This document shows positions 1 through 7,428 of a stretch of DNA of 18,796 bases, piece by piece. The stretch comes from Candidatus Sordicultor fermentans. Lineage in GTDB: Bacteria > Atribacterota > Atribacteria > Atribacterales > Caldatribacteriaceae. The notes under the pieces are model-generated. The model did not search any database. It was not told the DNA's origin and worked only from the letters and a program-made list of their open reading frames with translations. The stretch is taken from assembly GCA_002385475.1 (NCBI GenBank), contig DGDO01000076.1, forward strand, positions 1-18,796. Direction: 5' to 3'. Numbering within the stretch: position 1 is the first letter of the stretch; every line of letters begins with the position of its first letter. The translations under genes were made by a program, and so were the position numbers.

Positions 1-580
1 GCTCTACTGCTTCCCGCAGGCGCTCTTCCTCCATCTCCACCTGACCGGTCGTACCTTTACCGGAAACCAGATAAACAAAACCCTCGCTCTCTCTGGCAAT
101 CTGTTTTATCCTCGCCGGGGAAGAAGTAACAGAAGCAAGTAGTACCCGGGATAAGTATCCTTCCATTTCTTTTTCAAAATGTCGTGCCTCCCAGGGAAAA
201 TCAGCAATGATTAACCCTGAAAACCCGGCATCTTTAAAATCTTGAGCAAAGCGGGAAAATCCATACTGGTAAACGATGTTGCCATAAGTCATAGCTATCA
301 AAGGTAAGGCAGTTCTTTCTTTTCGCAAAGTTTCCACAACCAGAGGAGGGGTAACTCCTTTCTCTAAGGCTCTCTGAGAAGTAGTTTGAATTACAGGGCC
401 ATCGGCAACAGGGTCAGAGTGAGGAATACCCACTTCCAGCGCATCCACTCCTTCTTCTTCACAAATTTGTATCAAATCCAGAAAAGTAGGAATATCAGGA
501 TAACCAAAAGTAAGATAAGGAATGAGGAGCTTCCCCTTTTTCCTTCTCTCTTCTAATTTTTCTTTTAATATGTCAGCCAT
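1..580 (-). CDS. trpA: tryptophan synthase alpha chain (partial, C-terminus beyond window)
   Basis: TrpA cleaves indole-3-glycerol phosphate to indole and glyceraldehyde 3-phosphate and passes indole to TrpB through the alpha2beta2 tunnel. The frame is open for 193 codons from ATG at 580 to the window edge; the family is usually about 260 residues, so roughly the last quarter is missing. Visible marks are the N-terminal LLIPYLTFGYPD strand, the active-site segment VGIPHSDPVADGP with Glu49 and Asp60 at the same numbers as in E. coli TrpA, and the loop-6 region GFVYLVSGKGTTG, which keeps the usual Thr before Gly though the preceding residues are unusual (most relatives have VTG after VS-x-x-G). 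The ATG lies 8 bases inside trpB and has its own SD (GAGGAGG) within the trpB end. It is the last gene seen in the trp operon. Confidence 0.96.
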   Translation of the reverse strand, partial: MADILKEKLEERRKKGKLLIPYLTFGYPDIPTFLDLIQICEEEGVDALEVGIPHSDPVADGPVIQTTSQRALEKGVTPPLVVETLRKERTALPLIAMTYGNIVYQYGFSRFAQDFKDAGFSGLIIADFPWEARHFEKEMEGYLSRVLLASVTSSPARIKQIARESEGFVYLVSGKGTTGQVEMEEERLREAVE

Positions 581-1757
581 TTCTCTTTTCCTCCTCTAAG
601 TAGCGTAGAACCTCTTCTACATCTTTGTCTCCTCGCCCAGAGAGACATATCACCATAACTTTCCCCGGAAGATGAGGTGCTATTTTAGAAGCATAAGCTA
701 CGGCATGAGCACTCTCCAGAGCCGGTATAATTCCCTCTTTTTTAGAAAGTTCTAAAAAGGCCTGCAGGGCTTCTTCATCAGTAACTGATACATACTGGGC
801 TCGACCGGAAGAGAAAAGATAGCTATGCTCTGGCCCCACCCCGGGGTAGTCAAGACCAGCAGATACGGAGTGAGTTTCTTGAATCTGCCCAAACTCATCC
901 TGCAATACATAGCTCAAGCTTCCATGAAGAATTCCCTTTCTTCCTCCTCCAATACTGGCAGCATGTTTTCCGGTCTCTATTCCCCGTCCTCCTGCTTCTA
1001 CACCTATAAGAGCTACATTATCGGGAAAAAATTCATAAAACATTCCCATAGCATTGCTTCCTCCCCCCACACAAGCTAAAGCATAGTCGGGGAGTCTCCC
1101 TTCTTTTTCTACTATCTGCTTTTTAGTTTCTCTACCAATTACCGATTGAAAATCACGCACCATTTGAGGATAAGGATGAGGTCCTACAACAGAGCCAATA
1201 ACATAGTGAGTAGTATCTAAGCTTCTTACCCAGTCTCTCATAGCTTCGTTTATGGCATCTTTCAAGGTCTGACTTCCACTATAAACTGGAATCACCTCTG
1301 CTCCCAAAATCTTCATACGAAAGGCGTTGAGTTTTTGTCTTTCTACGTCCTTTGCTCCCATATACACCTGACATTCCAAGCCCAAAAGAGCGGCAACGGT
1401 AGCTGTAGCCACTCCGTGTTGTCCCGCTCCGGTTTCGGCAATAATTCTCTTTTTACCCATTTTTTTAGCCAGTAATGCCTGGCCCAGAGTATTGTTTATT
1501 TTATGAGAGCCAGTATGGTTTAAGTCTTCTCTTTTCAAGTAAACCCGCGCTCCTTTCCAGGATTCGGTTAAGCGCTCTGCCAGGTAAAGAGGAGTAGGCC
1601 TTCCAGCATAATTTTTCAGGTAATAATTTAATTCCTCCTGGAATTTTTCATCCTTTCGGTAATATTCGTAAGCTTCCTCTAACTCCTCTAAGGGGTGAAT
1701 TAAAATTTCGGGAACGAACTTCCCCCCAAATTCTCCAAAAAATCCTGCCTTTTCCAT
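573..1757 (-). CDS. trpB: tryptophan synthase beta chain
   Basis: TrpB condenses indole with L-serine on pyridoxal phosphate to make L-tryptophan. The 394-residue length is normal for TrpB1. The N-terminus GFFGEFGGKFVPE is typical of the type that pairs with TrpA. The PLP lysine is Lys86 in the segment LNHTGSHKINN. The catalytic Glu is in AETGAGQHG (about residue 108). The phosphate of PLP is held by GGGSNAMG near 231-238. The ATG at 1757 has a clear SD (GGAGG) and lies one base after the trpF stop; the 3' end overlaps trpA by 8 bases, as expected for co-translated complex partners. All key residues are present, so I expect an active enzyme. Confidence 0.98.
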   Translation of the reverse strand: MEKAGFFGEFGGKFVPEILIHPLEELEEAYEYYRKDEKFQEELNYYLKNYAGRPTPLYLAERLTESWKGARVYLKREDLNHTGSHKINNTLGQALLAKKMGKKRIIAETGAGQHGVATATVAALLGLECQVYMGAKDVERQKLNAFRMKILGAEVIPVYSGSQTLKDAINEAMRDWVRSLDTTHYVIGSVVGPHPYPQMVRDFQSVIGRETKKQIVEKEGRLPDYALACVGGGSNAMGMFYEFFPDNVALIGVEAGGRGIETGKHAASIGGGRKGILHGSLSYVLQDEFGQIQETHSVSAGLDYPGVGPEHSYLFSSGRAQYVSVTDEEALQAFLELSKKEGIIPALESAHAVAYASKIAPHLPGKVMVICLSGRGDKDVEEVLRYLEEEKRNG

Positions 1758-1758
1758 T

Positions 1759-2364
1759 TTATTTTCCTCCTATCTTTTCTAAAATTCTTTTTACTTTTTC
1801 AGGATCCTTTTTCCCGGGGTAAATTTCCACTCCGCTATTCAAGTCCAAAGCAAAAGGATGCAGAAGAGAAAGACACTGCCAGATATTTTCCTCTTTTAAG
1901 CCTCCTCCGATTATTATTGGTTTGGGAAAACTGATCCCTTTTATCTTCTCCCAGGGGAAAGTTATCCCGCTTCCTGCTTTTTTGCTATCGAAAAGCAGGA
2001 AATCCACTACTGGAAGGTATTCTTCTACCATAGCGACATCAAAATCTTCTCCCACAGAAAAAGCTTTAATCACTCCTTTCCCCAATTTTTCGCAAAAAAC
2101 AGGGCTTTCTTCACCATGTAATTGTATTAAGTCAAAACTGCACAACTCTCGTAATTTATTCACTTCCTCTACGCTTTGATTCTGGAAAACCCCTACTTTC
2201 ATTATCCGAGAAGGTAGAGAGTTAACTACCTCTTTCGCTTTCTCGGGAAGAATAAAACGGGGGCTATCCTCCACCAAAATAAAGCCTAAGGCCCAGATAG
2301 GAAATTCACCCAGAAGTAAAACATCTCTTTTTTCTTTAACTCCACAAACCTTAACCCGGGGCAA
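1759..2364 (-). CDS. trpF: phosphoribosylanthranilate isomerase
   Basis: TrpF performs the Amadori rearrangement of N-(5'-phosphoribosyl)anthranilate to CdRP. The 201-residue (beta/alpha)8 protein opens with PRVKVCG, placing the catalytic base at Cys7; the general acid is Asp126 in LLFDSKKAGSG, at the number known from Thermotoga TrpF. The C-terminal phosphate-binding segments IIIGGGL and LNSGVEIYPGKKD are recognisable; many relatives read VSSGVE-x-x-PG here. The start is TTG at 2364, chosen because it gives the expected N-terminus and is preceded by a GGGGGAG SD. It overlaps the end of trpC by 14 bases, so translation is probably coupled. The segment after the acid reads AGSG where GGTG or GGSG is usual. 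Confidence 0.95.
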   Translation of the reverse strand: MPRVKVCGVKEKRDVLLLGEFPIWALGFILVEDSPRFILPEKAKEVVNSLPSRIMKVGVFQNQSVEEVNKLRELCSFDLIQLHGEESPVFCEKLGKGVIKAFSVGEDFDVAMVEEYLPVVDFLLFDSKKAGSGITFPWEKIKGISFPKPIIIGGGLKEENIWQCLSLLHPFALDLNSGVEIYPGKKDPEKVKRILEKIGGK

Positions 2365-3151
2365 CTTCCACTCCCCCTCTAAGTTCCCTTAATTTCTCAG
2401 CTGGGTGGCAGGAAGTAATCAAAGTCTCTCCTATCAAAAAATTGTTTATCCCTTTATCCATTAATCTTTTTATATCATTTCTACTTTTAATTCCACTTTC
2501 TGCCACCACTATCACCGAGGGAGGGATTTTTCGACAAAGTCGCTCTGAAACTTGAAGAGAAACCTGAAAAGTGGCCAGATTACGATTATTGATGCCAATT
2601 AAAGGAGCGTGAGCCTGTAGTGCTTTTTCTACATCTTCCTCATCATGGACTTCCACCCAGGGGAGGAGATGCAAAAGAGTGCAGAGGTAAACAAAGCGTT
2701 GCAGTCGTTCCCGGGAAAGAAGACCAGCAATTAAAAGGAGAGCGTCTGCTCCATTTTGCGCTGATTCATAAATCTGGGTTTCTTCTATTACGAAATCTTT
2801 ACGGAGAAGAGGAAGAGGGGTAATTTTTCTCACTTCCCGAAACATCTCCAGACTCCCTTGAAAATAATCTTCTTCAGTCACCACTGATATTGCTACTGCC
2901 TCTCCTTCTTCGTATTCTTCTAAGAAAGGAAGGAAGCTTCCTTCTATCAACACCCCCCGAGAAGGAGAAGCCTTCTTAATCTCAGCTATGATGTTAGGTT
3001 CGGGTGAATTCCTCAAGGAGGAGAGAAGAGTATTTTTCTTCTTCTCTCGCTCACTAAATACATCTACCACTTCCCGGGAAGAATATTGCTTCCCTTCCAG
3101 AAGCCTCTTTTTCTTTCCTACTACTATTTTTTCCAGAAACCCCTCCATCAT
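2351..3151 (-). CDS. trpC: indole-3-glycerol phosphate synthase
   Basis: TrpC closes the indole ring: CdRP to indole-3-glycerol phosphate with loss of CO2 and water. The 266-residue monofunctional protein has the family signature IIAEIKKASPSRG at about 54-66 (Glu57 and Lys59 are the catalytic pair), LLRKDFVIE near 115-122 with the general-acid lysine, the substrate-binding IGINNRNL, and VAESGI. The first ATG (3151) forms an ATGA overlap with the trpD stop; a second ATG directly follows (3148) and sits at a better distance from the GGAGG SD, so either may be used. It is followed by trpF as a separate gene, not a TrpCF fusion as in enteric bacteria. Confidence 0.97.
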   Translation of the reverse strand: MMEGFLEKIVVGKKKRLLEGKQYSSREVVDVFSEREKKKNTLLSSLRNSPEPNIIAEIKKASPSRGVLIEGSFLPFLEEYEEGEAVAISVVTEEDYFQGSLEMFREVRKITPLPLLRKDFVIEETQIYESAQNGADALLLIAGLLSRERLQRFVYLCTLLHLLPWVEVHDEEDVEKALQAHAPLIGINNRNLATFQVSLQVSERLCRKIPPSVIVVAESGIKSRNDIKRLMDKGINNFLIGETLITSCHPAEKLRELRGGVEVAPG

Positions 3152-4182
3152 TCTCCCTCCAGGGCTCTGCTTACCTTTACCACTCTTTTCAACGTTTGCA
3201 GCGCTCTTCCAGAGTGGATTGCTTCTTCTACCTTTTCTATAGCCTCTTCTAAATCTTGAGCTTCTTCTCCTATCCAGAGCAAAAAAGCGCTATTTAAAAC
3301 TACTGCTTCTCTGCGTGCTCCTTTTTCTTCTCCTCCCAAAATATTCACAAAAATCCGGGCGTTTTCAGCAGGTGTTCCTCCTCTTAGCTCCTCTATATTT
3401 CTTACTGGAAAGCCTGCTTCTTCGGGATGAAAAGAGGAAAAAGTTATTTTACCTCCTTCTACAAAAGCTAACTTACTCTCTCCAGTGGTACTTATCTCAT
3501 CTAAACCTGGCTCTCCCCACACTACCAAACCTCTTTTCACCCCAAGAGTAGCCAGGGTTGAAGCAACAGGCTCAATAAGTTCCGGAGAATAAACACCCAC
3601 CAGCTTATAATCCATGGGGCAAGGATTGGTAAGAGGTCCTAAGAGGTTGAAAACGGTTCTAATTCCCAGTTCTTTTCTCACTCCTTGCACTGTCCGTGTA
3701 GCAGGATGGTAGAGCGGTGCATAAAGAAAGGCAAATCCTGTTTCTTCAAAAAGAGTTTGCATTTTTTCTCTTTCCATATCTACCTTTATCCCCAGGATTT
3801 CCAGTAAATCTGCACTACCACAGCGGCTGGAAACTGAACGATTACCGTGTTTTACTATTTTTAGCCCGGAAGATAAAGCTACAAAAGCGGAAGCAGTAGA
3901 GATGTTGAAGGTTCCCTGTCCATCTCCTCCTGTCCCACAATTATCAGCCACAGAAAGGGAAGAAACTGAAAAATTCATTGCTTTTTCTCTCATCGCTTCT
4001 GCAAATCCGGAAATTTCTTCTCCATCTTCTTTGCGCATCCGCAGAGAAGATAGGAGTGCTCCCATCTGGGAAGAAGTAAACTCTCCTTCCATCAAGCCCC
4101 TCATCAGAGAATAGGAATCCTTCCTGGTGAGCCTTTTACCTTCTATTATGTACTCTAAGAAATCTCGAGCGGTTTTTAACAT
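3148..4182 (-). CDS. trpD: anthranilate phosphoribosyltransferase
   Basis: TrpD transfers phosphoribose from PRPP to anthranilate. The 344-residue length is normal and there is no fused glutaminase domain. The PRPP diphosphate loop is CGTGGDG (83-88), followed by NISTAS; the anthranilate and PRPP site KHGNRSVSSRCGSAD spans about 111-125. The second metal site is the DE pair in GLDEIST. The ATG at 4182 has a strong SD (GGAGGTG) inside trpG and overlaps the trpG end by 7 bases; it joins trpC by a 4-base ATGA overlap. Because it starts inside the trpG tail, its translation could depend on whether ribosomes reach the correct trpG frame, which makes the trpG frameshift relevant here. Confidence 0.98.
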   Translation of the reverse strand: MLKTARDFLEYIIEGKRLTRKDSYSLMRGLMEGEFTSSQMGALLSSLRMRKEDGEEISGFAEAMREKAMNFSVSSLSVADNCGTGGDGQGTFNISTASAFVALSSGLKIVKHGNRSVSSRCGSADLLEILGIKVDMEREKMQTLFEETGFAFLYAPLYHPATRTVQGVRKELGIRTVFNLLGPLTNPCPMDYKLVGVYSPELIEPVASTLATLGVKRGLVVWGEPGLDEISTTGESKLAFVEGGKITFSSFHPEEAGFPVRNIEELRGGTPAENARIFVNILGGEEKGARREAVVLNSAFLLWIGEEAQDLEEAIEKVEEAIHSGRALQTLKRVVKVSRALEGE

Positions 4183-4752
4183 GAGAGTCCCACCTCCAGA
4201 AAATTCTTTAAAATTGTTTTTCCCTGAGGAGTCAGAACTGATTCAGGGTGAAATTGCACCCCAAAAAGAAGGCGAGAAATATGCTGCAAAGCCATTATTT
4301 CTCCACTTTCTGTTTGGGCGATGACCTCTAAGGAAGGTGGTAAACTTTCTCGCTCGACAATGAGAGAGTGATATCTACCCACCCAGATCCGGGGAGGTAA
4401 TCCTCGAAAAAGAGGAGAGGGAAAAAGATAAACTAAAGACTTTTTCCCGTGGTAAGGTCGAGGGGCTTTTACTACCTTTCCCCCTTCAGCCCAGGCAACA
4501 CACTGATGGCCAAAGACACACCCCTAAAGTGGGGATAGAGGGAAAACAGGAAATTATCTCATTGCTAATTCCCGCCTCCTGTGGCTCTCCAGAGCCAGGA
4601 GAGATAACAATCTTTACCGGTTTCATTTGCTCCACTTCTGAGATAGAAATTTCATCGTTACGGAATACTTTGATTTCTTCTGCAGTTAGCTCTCCTAAAT
4701 ATTGCACCAGGTTATAGGTGAAAGAATCGTAATTGTCAATCAAGAGAATCAT
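4176..4752 (-). pseudogene. trpG: anthranilate synthase glutaminase subunit, split by a +1 frameshift
   Basis: TrpG releases ammonia from glutamine for TrpE. The gene is in two frames. From ATG 4752 it reads LLIDNYDSFTYNLVQYL, then SPGSGEP, then PTLGVCL, and then falls out of frame to a TGA at 4486-4488 (88 residues). Reading one base later from the T-run at 4512-4514 gives GHQCVAWAEGG, then HGKKS, GRYHSLIV, and the catalytic His-Glu in VQFHPES, ending at the TAA at 4176-4178. Dropping one T restores a 191-residue protein of normal TrpG length with the LGVCLGHQ nucleophile motif intact. No other damage is visible in either half, and both junctions (TAATG with trpE, overlap with trpD) are preserved. 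It could be a sequencing or assembly error, a recent mutation, or a programmed +1 shift. Without glutaminase the cell would need free ammonia or another amidotransferase, such as PabA. Confidence 0.9.
4509..4525 (-). other. candidate +1 frameshift site in trpG
   Basis: On the minus strand the order is AGGGG (4525-4521), TGTGT, CTT (4515-4513), TGG (4512-4510), C. A +1 slip from CTT to TTT then reads GGC CAT CAG, i.e. the conserved Gly-His-Gln after the nucleophile Cys. The known RF2 (prfB) site has an SD-like AGGGGG, 3 bases, then CUU UGA C. The slippery CUU U is the same, an SD-like AGGGG is present but 5 bases away, and the A-site codon is UGG (Trp) in place of UGA. The resemblance may be chance: AGGGG comes from the conserved Leu-Gly-Val codons, and any T inserted before GGC makes TGG. 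Confidence 0.4.
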
Positions 4753-6155
4753 TAATCATTCCCCCTTCCGGCTAAATTTAAAGCTAAAAGTAAGGCCTCG
4801 GCTTTACTTCGTGTTTCCTCATATTCTTTCTGAGGGAGAGAATCATAAACAATCCCTGCCCCCGCCTGAACTTCCGCTTTTCCTTCCCGGAAAAAGATGC
4901 TGCGGATAATGATGCAGGTATCGAGGTTGCCATTTAAACTCACATATCCTAATGCTCCAGCATAAGGCCCCCGGGGGAGAGGTTCCAACTCTTCGATTAT
5001 CTCCATAGCTCTCACCTTAGGCGCCCCACTAACTGTTCCTGCAGGAAAAGATGCCTGTAGTGCCCTCCAGGGAGAAATGCAAGGGGCTAACCTACCAGAA
5101 ACAGTAGATACGATATGAAAAACATGGGAATAGCGTTCTATATCCATAAATTTTTCCACCTGTACTGTTCCTCTATCACATACTCTCCCCAGATCACTTC
5201 TTCCCAGGTCTAAGAGCATCACATGTTCGGCAATTTCTTTCTCGTCATTAAGTAAGTCTCCTATTATTTCTTCCTCAGGAATGGAAGGCAGTCTCTTTCT
5301 CGTTCCAGCAATTGGTTTGGTGAAAATTTTCCCATTCTCTATTTTTATGAGCATCTCCGGAGAAGATCCAGCCATCTGAAACTGGTCAGTCTCCAGATAA
5401 AAAAGATAAGGAGAAGGGTTCAACGAGCGCAAAAAACGATAGGGAATAAAAGGGTCGCCAGAAAAAGCTTGAGAAAAGCGCTGGGAAATAACTACCTGGG
5501 AAGCATGTCCTTCCCGGATAAAGTCTCTCACTTTTTCTACTTTTTCTCTAAATTCTTCCTCACTAAGAGCACACTCCACCTCTCCTTTAGTTGCAAAAAA
5601 GGAGGAGGGAGAGGATGATTGACCTATTCTCTCATAAGTTTCTTCTATCCACTTTTTCCCCTGGTTATAATCTTCTTCTTCGCCTCCCCGGGCAACATAT
5701 ACTGCTCCCAAAAGATGTTTGAGGTGGTCAAAATAGAGAAAACGGTTGCTTTTTATCCAGTAGGCTAATGGATAGCTTATCTTCCGGCGAGAAATAGTTT
5801 TCTCCCAGGTTTTCACTGCATCATAACTCAGAAAACCCACTGCTCCCCCCAGAAAAGGAAGGGAAGGTTCAGGATAAACGGAGTAAGAAGCAAATTCTCT
5901 CTCCAGAAGGGAAATAATGTTAGTAAAGTCTTCAATTTTTACCTCTTCTCCCCCTCGGATTAAAAAAGAATAACGCCCCCATTTTTCCCCTCTTTCTGCA
6001 CTCTCCAGTAAAATCAGGGGAGTTTCTCCCCGAAATTTGTCTACTAACGATACCGGAGTAAGTCGGTCGGCCAGCTGCTCGGCATAAAGGGGAATAAAAT
6101 CATAACCCTCAGCCGACAACTTTTTAAATTTTTCCCTATCTGGTTTTATCTCCAT
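4752..6155 (-). CDS. trpE: anthranilate synthase component I
   Basis: TrpE converts chorismate plus ammonia (from TrpG) to anthranilate and pyruvate, the committed step. The 467 residues match the family. The N-terminal domain has the LLES motif at 49-52, the tryptophan-binding feedback site known from enteric TrpE, so allosteric inhibition by Trp is likely. The chorismate-binding domain contains GSSPEMLIK (about 260-268), KPIAGTRKR (about 279-286), LLDLGRSDLGRV, and PAGTVSGAPKVRAMEII near 370-386, which separate it from isochorismate synthases. The ATG at 6155 has a GGGAGG SD just after the leader terminator. The stop overlaps the trpG ATG by one base (TAATG). It is the first structural gene behind the T-box. 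Confidence 0.97.
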   Translation of the reverse strand: MEIKPDREKFKKLSAEGYDFIPLYAEQLADRLTPVSLVDKFRGETPLILLESAERGEKWGRYSFLIRGGEEVKIEDFTNIISLLEREFASYSVYPEPSLPFLGGAVGFLSYDAVKTWEKTISRRKISYPLAYWIKSNRFLYFDHLKHLLGAVYVARGGEEEDYNQGKKWIEETYERIGQSSSPSSFFATKGEVECALSEEEFREKVEKVRDFIREGHASQVVISQRFSQAFSGDPFIPYRFLRSLNPSPYLFYLETDQFQMAGSSPEMLIKIENGKIFTKPIAGTRKRLPSIPEEEIIGDLLNDEKEIAEHVMLLDLGRSDLGRVCDRGTVQVEKFMDIERYSHVFHIVSTVSGRLAPCISPWRALQASFPAGTVSGAPKVRAMEIIEELEPLPRGPYAGALGYVSLNGNLDTCIIIRSIFFREGKAEVQAGAGIVYDSLPQKEYEETRSKAEALLLALNLAGRGND

Positions 6156-6168
6156 GTTTTCCTCCCAT

Positions 6169-6200
6169 AAAAAAAAGCCCTCGTCAAGAGACGAGGGCTT
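6169..6200 (-). terminator. intrinsic terminator of the trp T-box leader
   Basis: A perfect 11-base-pair stem (6175-6185 with 6190-6200, GC-rich core GCCCTCGTC), a 4-base loop and a run of eight T on the minus strand (6176-6169). It lies between the T-box sequence and the trpE SD. In this riboswitch class its 5' arm is sequestered by the antiterminator when uncharged tRNA is bound. Confidence 0.93.
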
Positions 6201-6436
6201 AAACTCGCGGTACCACTCTCATTAACGGCGTTAACCGTTCACTCTTTCGGTACAAAAACTACTATACCTACTTTCTTTAGCGGGAAAGAACCGTCTCAGT
6301 CTACTCGAGTATTCCCTTTCGATGAGCTGCTCCGAGGCCCATTCACCTTTCTCTCCAACACCAGGCTTCCACCTACCCTGGCTCTCTGTAGTTGAAGGAA
6401 AAAAGCTACTCTCCCTCATCATCGCTTTTCTTATTG
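6201..6436 (-). promoter_or_regulatory. T-box leader RNA, tRNA-Trp specific
   Basis: The leader of the trp operon senses tRNA-Trp charging. Stem I is closed by GATGAG (from 6423) with CTCATC (6326-6321). It holds the GAGAGTAG loop-E-like element, CAGAGAGCCAGGG and GGTGG, all usual T-box distal-loop pieces. The specifier region reads GAA-TGG-GCCTCGGAGC, placing a UGG codon at 6341-6339, which is Trp and fits the genes downstream. The T-box core GAGAGTGGTACCGCGAG occupies 6220-6204, with the tRNA 3'-end-binding bulge TGGT at 6215-6212. The last bulge base is U, so it would pair with a tRNA discriminator A or wobble with G. The 5' end is inferred from the promoter at 6443-6471. Confidence 0.93.
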
Positions 6437-6442
6437 GCGCTT

Positions 6443-6471
6443 ATTAAAGCACAACTTTTTCTCTTCGTCAA
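6443..6471 (-). promoter_or_regulatory. sigma-A-type promoter of the trp operon
   Basis: On the minus strand TTGACG (6471-6466), a 17-base spacer, then TTTAAT (6448-6443). This predicts a transcript start near 6436, a few bases before Stem I of the T-box leader, which is the expected arrangement. The 170 bases between it and the lipM/lplA-type gene hold no convincing terminator for that upstream operon, so some read-through into the trp leader is possible. Confidence 0.75.
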
Positions 6472-6642
6472 GAGGTAACGGGTTTTATATAGTTTTGGGT
6501 TAATCTGGAGATGATGAGTACTTATGAAAACATGTACTGTTGTCATTCAGTAACATCCAGTAAAAGGGATGATATTTTATGAGAATAAAACTACCCCCCT
6601 TCAGGCGAGATTTTAGGAGAATATTGACATAAATTCACCTGC

Positions 6643-7428
6643 TCATCTTTCTGTGTGATACCAAGAACCAGGATAATATTTAGTGGAAAAGAGTTCTTCT
6701 GCTTTTTCTAACTCTTCAACACTCCACTCTCCTTCTTCTATCTCTACGCCCCACTCTTCTCTTAAACTTTCTAAAAGTAACCGGTAAATTTTCCTTTTCT
6801 CGGGTAAAGGAGAAAGAACTTCACAGAGGGCAAGAAGGCTATTTTCTAATTCTTTCTGAATTTTTTCTTTTTTCTTAAAGCAGGAAGCAACTTCTTCTCT
6901 GTTCCCCTCTAAAATAAATGAAGCTTGAAAGAGATTTCCCCTCTCTCCTCGAGCTTGAGCCACTCCAATAATTTTCCTTCCTCCGATTGTTATCTCATGA
7001 GCAACATTAATAGAAAAACAATAAGGAGAAGAAGTATAAATCCCTGATTCTGTTTTTTCGTCTACTTTTATTCCCATCTTTTCCATCATCCGGGTCAGTA
7101 CTTTTTGTAATTCCTTATAATAAAAAGTATGTCTCTCAAAAGAAGAAGTGGGAATAAAGAGACTGAAAGTAACCTCCTTATCGTGCAAAATAGCTCGTCC
7201 CCCGGTAGGTCGGCGCACTAAAGGAATATTTTTAGCTTCAAGATAGCTAAAATCCATTTCGGCAGTTTTCTGGAATCTCCCCACCGAGAGAGTTTCTTCC
7301 TCCCACTCAAAAAAACGCAAAGTAAGGGGAGCATCGGGAAAACCCATCTCCAGGAGTGCTTCATCTCTGCTCATATTTTCATAGCCAGAGAGGGGAGGAT
7401 CAACGAGAACTCTAACCACTTTTTTCAT
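6643..7428 (-). CDS. lipoate/octanoate attachment enzyme, LipM/LplA family
   Basis: A 261-residue member of the biotin/lipoate A/B ligase fold. It should put octanoyl or lipoyl groups on the H protein made by the adjacent gene. Visible marks: RRPTGGRAILHD (72-83), which is the lipoyl-AMP or octanoyl-binding loop; SPYCFSI with Cys137; and GGRKIIGVAQAR with Lys152, then QASFIL. A Cys-Phe at this place followed by GRKI-x-G-x-AQ resembles LipM octanoyltransferases, where the Cys is the acyl carrier; E. coli LplA lacks this Cys. There is no clear C-terminal accessory domain as in long LplA proteins. It overlaps gcvH by 4 bases (ATGA), so the two are coupled. LipM is favoured over ATP-dependent LplA, but LipL-type amidotransfer or ligase activity cannot be excluded. 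Confidence 0.88.
   Translation of the reverse strand: MKKVVRVLVDPPLSGYENMSRDEALLEMGFPDAPLTLRFFEWEEETLSVGRFQKTAEMDFSYLEAKNIPLVRRPTGGRAILHDKEVTFSLFIPTSSFERHTFYYKELQKVLTRMMEKMGIKVDEKTESGIYTSSPYCFSINVAHEITIGGRKIIGVAQARGERGNLFQASFILEGNREEVASCFKKKEKIQKELENSLLALCEVLSPLPEKRKIYRLLLESLREEWGVEIEEGEWSVEELEKAEELFSTKYYPGSWYHTER

Noticed and set aside
4486..4525. A true RF2-like site in trpG taken as proven
   Set aside because: The A-site codon is UGG, not a stop, SD spacing is 5 instead of 3, and conserved codons explain the AGGGG; kept only as a hypothesis.
6231..6422. 63-codon open frame on the minus strand in the trp leader
   Set aside because: It coincides with the T-box Stem I and specifier region; the RNA structure explains the sequence.
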